This document shows positions 5,602 through 8,289 of a stretch of DNA of 8,289 nucleotides, piece by piece (within the stretch, counting starts at the first letter, position 1; every line of letters begins with the position of its first letter). The stretch is from Alphaproteobacteria bacterium (GTDB lineage: Bacteria; Pseudomonadota; Alphaproteobacteria; BNTO01), in NCBI GenBank assembly GCA_025996655.1, contig BNTO01000029.1, positions 1 through 8,289 of the forward strand, given 5' to 3'. A program made the position numbers and the translations under genes. The notes beneath the pieces were generated by a model. That model made no database searches and was not told the origin of the DNA. It saw only the letters and a list, made by a program, of their open reading frames with translations.

Positions 5602-6705
5602 ATGAAATTTCTCGACGAAGCCAAAGTTTTTATTAAATCCGGAAACGGTGGTGCGGGCTGTCTCAGTTTTCGGCGCGAGAAATTCATTGAGTTCGGCGGG
5701 CCAAACGGCGGAAATGGGGGCCGCGGCGGCGATATTTGGGCAGCAGCCGTCAGCAATCTCAATACGCTCATTGATTATCGCTATCAGCAACATTTTAAAG
5801 CGGAGTCCGGCCGCCCGGGCGAAGGGTACAACCGCACCGGGGCCAAAGGGGCGTCGCTCACGCTCAAGGTCCCACTAGGCACGCAAATTTTTGAAGAAGA
5901 TGGGCGCACGCTTATTGTCGACATCCATACGCCCGGCCAAACGGCCCTTTTGCTAAGAGGGGGCGATGGCGGGTTCGGCAATGAACATTATAAAACCTCC
6001 GTCAATCAAGCGCCGCGCCGCGCCGACAGCGGGTGGCCCGGGGAAGAAAAAGGGGTTTGGCTGCGCCTGAAGCTCATCGCCGACGTGGGGCTTATCGGTC
6101 TTCCGAACGCAGGGAAATCGACGTTTCTGCAAGCCGTAAGCCGCACGAAACCTAAAATTGCGGATTATCCGTTTACCACGCTTCATCCGCAGCTAGGCGT
6201 CGTTTCTTGTTTCGAGAGCGAGTTTGTGTTGGCCGATTTGCCCGGCCTCATTCAAGACGCCCATTTGGGACGCGGCCTCGGCCCAAAATTTTTGAAACAC
6301 GCCGAACGATGCGGTGCGTTGTTGCATATTGTCGACGCAAGCCGCGAGGACCCTTGGGGCGATTACCAAACGATTCGGCATGAGCTGATGGCCTATAGTC
6401 AAGATGCCGAAGAGTCCGCCCCCGCCTCCCTCGGAGTACCGTCGTCCTTCGCTTCTTCGCCTTTCTCGCTGGCCGCAAAGCCTGAAATTGTGGCGCTCAA
6501 TAAAATGGAGCTTGTGTCCGAAAAAGAACAAAAAAAACTCGCAAAAAAATTTGCCGCCTTGAATCCTAACGTTTTCTTTATTTCGGCGGCGATGCGCGAA
6601 AAACTTCAACCTGTTCTTGAAAAAATTTATTTTTTTGTTAAACAAAGTCGCGAAAACAAGGAAGACTCCTCCTCTCCCCTAAACGCTGCAGAAATTTCAG
6701 CATGA
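5602..6705 (+). CDS. obgE: Obg-family GTPase (ribosome assembly)
   Basis: 367 residues. Obg/CgtA binds GTP and the 50S subunit and acts in late ribosome assembly and stress control; it is usually essential. The N-terminal Obg fold (1 to about 158) starts with the typical [17 protein letters not shown] and has glycine-rich turns ([21 protein letters not shown]). The G domain shows G1 GLPNAGKST (166-174), G2 YPFTT (189-193), G3 DLPG (212-215), G4 NKME (300-303) and G5 ISAA (327-330). Two oddities: G4 has Glu where NKxD normally has Asp, and a Ser/Ala-rich insert of about 20 residues (roughly 270-292) precedes G4. The frame extends upstream to a TTG at 5548, but ATG 5602 gives the family N-terminus. 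No Shine-Dalgarno is visible. The stop overlaps the trmD start (ATGA). Confidence 0.95.
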   Translation: MKFLDEAKVFIKSGNGGAGCLSFRREKFIEFGGPNGGNGGRGGDIWAAAVSNLNTLIDYRYQQHFKAESGRPGEGYNRTGAKGASLTLKVPLGTQIFEEDGRTLIVDIHTPGQTALLLRGGDGGFGNEHYKTSVNQAPRRADSGWPGEEKGVWLRLKLIADVGLIGLPNAGKSTFLQAVSRTKPKIADYPFTTLHPQLGVVSCFESEFVLADLPGLIQDAHLGRGLGPKFLKHAERCGALLHIVDASREDPWGDYQTIRHELMAYSQDAEESAPASLGVPSSFASSPFSLAAKPEIVALNKMELVSEKEQKKLAKKFAALNPNVFFISAAMREKLQPVLEKIYFFVKQSRENKEDSSSPLNAAEISA

Positions 6706-7445
6706 CGTGGCACGCTCACATCCTCACTCTTTTCCCCGAAATGTTCCCGGGCCCTCTCGCCTATTCGCTTGCAGGAAAAGGCCTTAAAGAAAAAATCTGG
6801 ACCTTTTCGACAACGTGCCTTTCCGATTTCGCCTCAGACAAGCGCCGCACGGTGGATGATACCAGCTACGGCCCGAATGCTGGCCTCCTTTTGAAGCCCG
6901 ACATTGTGCACGCCGCCCTTGAACACGCCACCCAAAACTGCCCTGACGTCACGCCTATTCTCGCCCTAAGCCCACGCGGTCGCCCTTTTACGCAAGCCCT
7001 GGCACATTCTTTTGCGCAAAGCGATCATCTCATCCTTTTATGTGGCCGCTATGAAGGGATTGACGAGCGCGTGATTGAATATTGGCGCGAAACGCGAGGG
7101 CTTATGGAGATTAATGTCGGCGACTATATCCTCTCCGGCGGCGAAATCGCAGCCCTAACGCTCATGGACGCGTGCATTCGCTTGCTTCCTGGAATTGTTC
7201 ACAGCCCCGAATCTCTTAGCCTCGAAAGTTTCGAACTAGATTTACTCGAATTTCCGCAGTATACTAAACCGTGTGATTGGAAAGGAAGGCTTGTGCCCGA
7301 GATTCTGCGGTCGGGGAACCACAAAGAGATAGCCTCATGGCAGAGGAAACAGGCAGAAGAGATAACAAAAACGCGGCGACCTGATTTGTGGAACACGTAT
7401 TTGAAAAAGAAAAACGAGGCGCAGGGCGGAACGTCCGGCGCCTAA
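6702..7445 (+). CDS. trmD: tRNA (guanine-N1)-methyltransferase TrmD
   Basis: 247 residues, within the family's range. TrmD is a SPOUT (trefoil-knot) dimer that uses S-adenosylmethionine to methylate G37 next to the anticodon of certain tRNAs, preventing +1 frameshifts. Visible motifs: ILTLFPEMF (7-15), [11 protein letters not shown] (51-61), [10 protein letters not shown] (89-98), [11 protein letters not shown] (114-124), the knot segment [14 protein letters not shown] (137-150), [10 protein letters not shown] (181-190) and [16 protein letters not shown] (198-213). The usual GGGAGM/GGGPGM loop reads GPNAGL here (57-62), which is unusual. The start codon overlaps the obgE stop in ATGA, and no separate ribosome site is seen, so translation is probably coupled to obgE. 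rplS follows as in most bacteria, but rpsP and rimM are absent. Confidence 0.95.
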   Translation: MTWHAHILTLFPEMFPGPLAYSLAGKGLKEKIWTFSTTCLSDFASDKRRTVDDTSYGPNAGLLLKPDIVHAALEHATQNCPDVTPILALSPRGRPFTQALAHSFAQSDHLILLCGRYEGIDERVIEYWRETRGLMEINVGDYILSGGEIAALTLMDACIRLLPGIVHSPESLSLESFELDLLEFPQYTKPCDWKGRLVPEILRSGNHKEIASWQRKQAEEITKTRRPDLWNTYLKKKNEAQGGTSGA

Positions 7446-7449
7446 GTCC

Positions 7450-7455
7450 AAGAGG
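7450..7455 (+). promoter_or_regulatory. Ribosome binding site of rplS
   Basis: AAGAGG lies five bases before the ATG at 7461. It is the best Shine-Dalgarno in the window and fixes the rplS start. Most other genes here lack one. Confidence 0.6.
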
Positions 7456-7460
7456 TTTTT

Positions 7461-7856
7461 ATGAATTTATTGCAACAAATTGAAAAAGAGCATATCCAAA
7501 AAGTCGCCAACGGGAAGACTTATCCGGAGTTTAAGGCAGGCGACACGGTCCGCGGCAACGTGAAAGTTGTCGAAGGCGGACGCGAGAGAATTCAAGCCTT
7601 CGAGGGCGTTGTTGTCGGCCGTAAGAATCGCGGCATTCGGTCCTCGTTCCGTGTCCGTAAAATGTCCTACGGCGAAGGGGTGGAGCGCGTTTTTTCTTTG
7701 TATTCGCCGAACATTACCATTCAGTTGATCCGCCAAGGACGCGTGCGCCGCGCTAAATTGTATTATCTAAGGGAGCGCACGGGGAAATCCGCCCGAATCG
7801 CGCAGCTTGAGGGACGTACGCCTGTAGAAAAAGAGTTTGTTCCAGCGAGTGCTTAG
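7461..7856 (+). CDS. rplS: 50S ribosomal protein L19
   Basis: 131 residues, slightly longer than the 115-residue E. coli form because of a C-terminal tail, as is common in alphaproteobacteria. L19 sits at the 30S-50S interface. Recognisable segments are [16 protein letters not shown] (24-39), [17 protein letters not shown] (43-59), [23 protein letters not shown] (63-85) and the basic [18 protein letters not shown] (96-113). It lies 15 bases after trmD with a good ribosome binding site, and the trmD-rplS pairing is widely conserved. It is the last gene of the likely obgE-trmD-rplS transcript. Confidence 0.97.
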   Translation: MNLLQQIEKEHIQKVANGKTYPEFKAGDTVRGNVKVVEGGRERIQAFEGVVVGRKNRGIRSSFRVRKMSYGEGVERVFSLYSPNITIQLIRQGRVRRAKLYYLRERTGKSARIAQLEGRTPVEKEFVPASA

Positions 7857-8001
7857 GGGATTTTGTAGAAACAAGAATTATTGCGAGGGGTAGTCGCCCT
7901 ACAAGACCACTGGGGAGAACTGAGCACCTCGAGTCTACCCTGGGCGCTGCGGGTGTGTTATCTACTGTGTTTTCAGGGATTTACTATCCTTCTATTCTCC
8001 C
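7857..8001. other. Non-coding stretch after rplS with an inverted repeat
   Basis: Neither strand carries a recognisable protein; a weak TTG-initiated frame (7881-8123) crosses it but has no family features. GGGTAG (7888-7893) and CTACCC (7935-7940) are complementary and enclose about 41 G/C-rich bases with smaller pairings such as GTAG/CTAC (7890-7902). No T-run follows, so this is not an obvious intrinsic terminator. It may be the 3' end of the ribosomal transcript, a repeat, or a structured RNA. Confidence 0.35.
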
Positions 8002-8139
8002 TCATGGATTACTTGTCTGTCCTACTCCGAATCCTTGTTTCTTGTCGTTTACCCAATCTCCCTCGTACTTCGTTCCGTCAGGATATGTTAACATTCCCTT
8101 TTCGTACTTTTTATAACCGATAATTATGAGGAGTACCAT
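8002..8139 (-). pseudogene. MORN-repeat protein fragment
   Basis: On the minus strand a 45-codon frame contains a clear MORN unit: LTYPDGTKYEGDWVNDKKQG followed by FG, with a partial preceding unit (YKKYEKG). MORN repeats form beta-hairpin arrays and normally occur in tandem copies; one and a half is too few for a working protein. The frame begins three to five bases inside the border of the IS630 terminal repeat (8143) and ends in TGA after the repeat, so this is the 3' remnant of a larger gene whose 5' part was probably separated by the IS insertion. If so, the rest should lie beyond the IS, outside the window. Confidence 0.6.
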
Positions 8140-8142
8140 CAA

Positions 8143-8289
8143 CTATACCACTTCCCTTTAAAAAATCGCATGAGCATCAGCATTCGTACTTAAAGAAAAA
8201 ATCGAGTCCTAGGTCCAAAGAATCAAAACGATCCCGATTCCCTCGCAACCAACGTTTTCTATGTCCCCAATAATGTTCTATCGGATTAA
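8143..8289 (-). mobile_element. IS630-family insertion sequence, 3' end (partial)
   Basis: The terminal repeat CTATACCACTTCCC...TTTAAA begins at 8143 and lies just outside the transposase stop codon (8177). The repeat matches the ends of the MITE-like element at 4045-4140 almost base for base. A TA dinucleotide at 8144-8145 fits the TA target of IS630 elements. The other end lies beyond the window. Confidence 0.75.
8177..8289 (-). CDS. IS630-family transposase, C-terminal end
   Basis: The minus strand encodes NPIEHYWGHRKRWLRG at the window edge and then about 20 more residues ending in KYEC and TGA. NPIE.xW is the conserved C-terminal segment of the DDE superfamily endonuclease of IS630/Tc1-type transposases, where the Glu is the third catalytic acidic residue. 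The enzyme cuts at the terminal repeats and inserts at TA. Only 36 residues are visible; the 5' part is outside the window, so whether the full gene is intact cannot be judged. The tail after the motif is short, suggesting a normal C-terminus. Confidence 0.75.
   Translation of the reverse strand, partial: NPIEHYWGHRKRWLRGNRDRFDSLDLGLDFFFKYEC

Noticed and set aside
7881..8123. 80-residue plus-strand frame with hydrophobic residues
   Set aside because: It starts with TTG, has no ribosome site or family features, and overlaps the opposite-strand MORN remnant, which is recognisable.
1..8289. CRISPR arrays, tRNA genes, riboswitches, replication origin
   Set aside because: No regularly spaced repeats, no tRNA cloverleaf or T-loop signature, no known riboswitch core and no clustered DnaA boxes were seen on either strand.

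Overview
The window looks like chromosomal DNA of a host-associated alphaproteobacterium, possibly of the Holosporales/Rickettsiales type; this is inferred, not proven. The support is an alpha-like 5S rRNA 3' half, a FabH with the DLQAVCSGF active-site segment, short A/T-rich intergenic regions, ankyrin-like and secreted repeat proteins, gene remnants and small mobile elements. TGA, TAA and TAG all end genes here, so the standard bacterial code appears to apply.

Left part (1-4450), A/T-rich and mostly unfamiliar: a gene cut by the window edge (2-391) is followed in the same frame by a 348-residue protein with ankyrin-like helices and an exact 21-residue C-terminal repeat (479-1525). Next come an isolated 5S rRNA gene (about 1606-1729), a minus-strand secreted protein built from four helical repeats (1790-2509) with a clear promoter and a candidate operator, xseB (2748-2975), and a second secreted protein (3113-3961) whose C-terminal unit resembles the repeats of the first. 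A 96-base inverted-repeat element (4045-4140) and a frameshifted second copy of xseB (4199-4413) follow.

Middle part (4452-7856), visibly richer in G and C, holds housekeeping genes. fabH (fatty-acid initiation) is on the minus strand. A divergent cluster obgE-trmD-rplS (ribosome-assembly GTPase, tRNA m1G37 methyltransferase, ribosomal protein L19) is driven by a TTGTCG-N17-TATAAT promoter. obgE and trmD overlap by ATGA and rplS follows 15 bases after trmD, so the three probably form one transcript devoted to translation.

Right edge (7857-8289): a short non-coding stretch with an inverted repeat, then a minus-strand MORN-repeat gene remnant ending at the terminal repeat of an IS630-family insertion sequence. 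The C-terminal end of its transposase (NPIEHYWG motif) runs off the window. The terminal repeat of this IS closely matches the ends of the 96-base element at 4045, so that element is probably a MITE mobilised by an IS630-type transposase.

No complete new defence or biosynthetic system is visible. The most novel material is the pair of related secreted repeat proteins around xseB, the ankyrin-like protein with 21-residue repeats, the IS630/MITE pair and the odd 5S gene.
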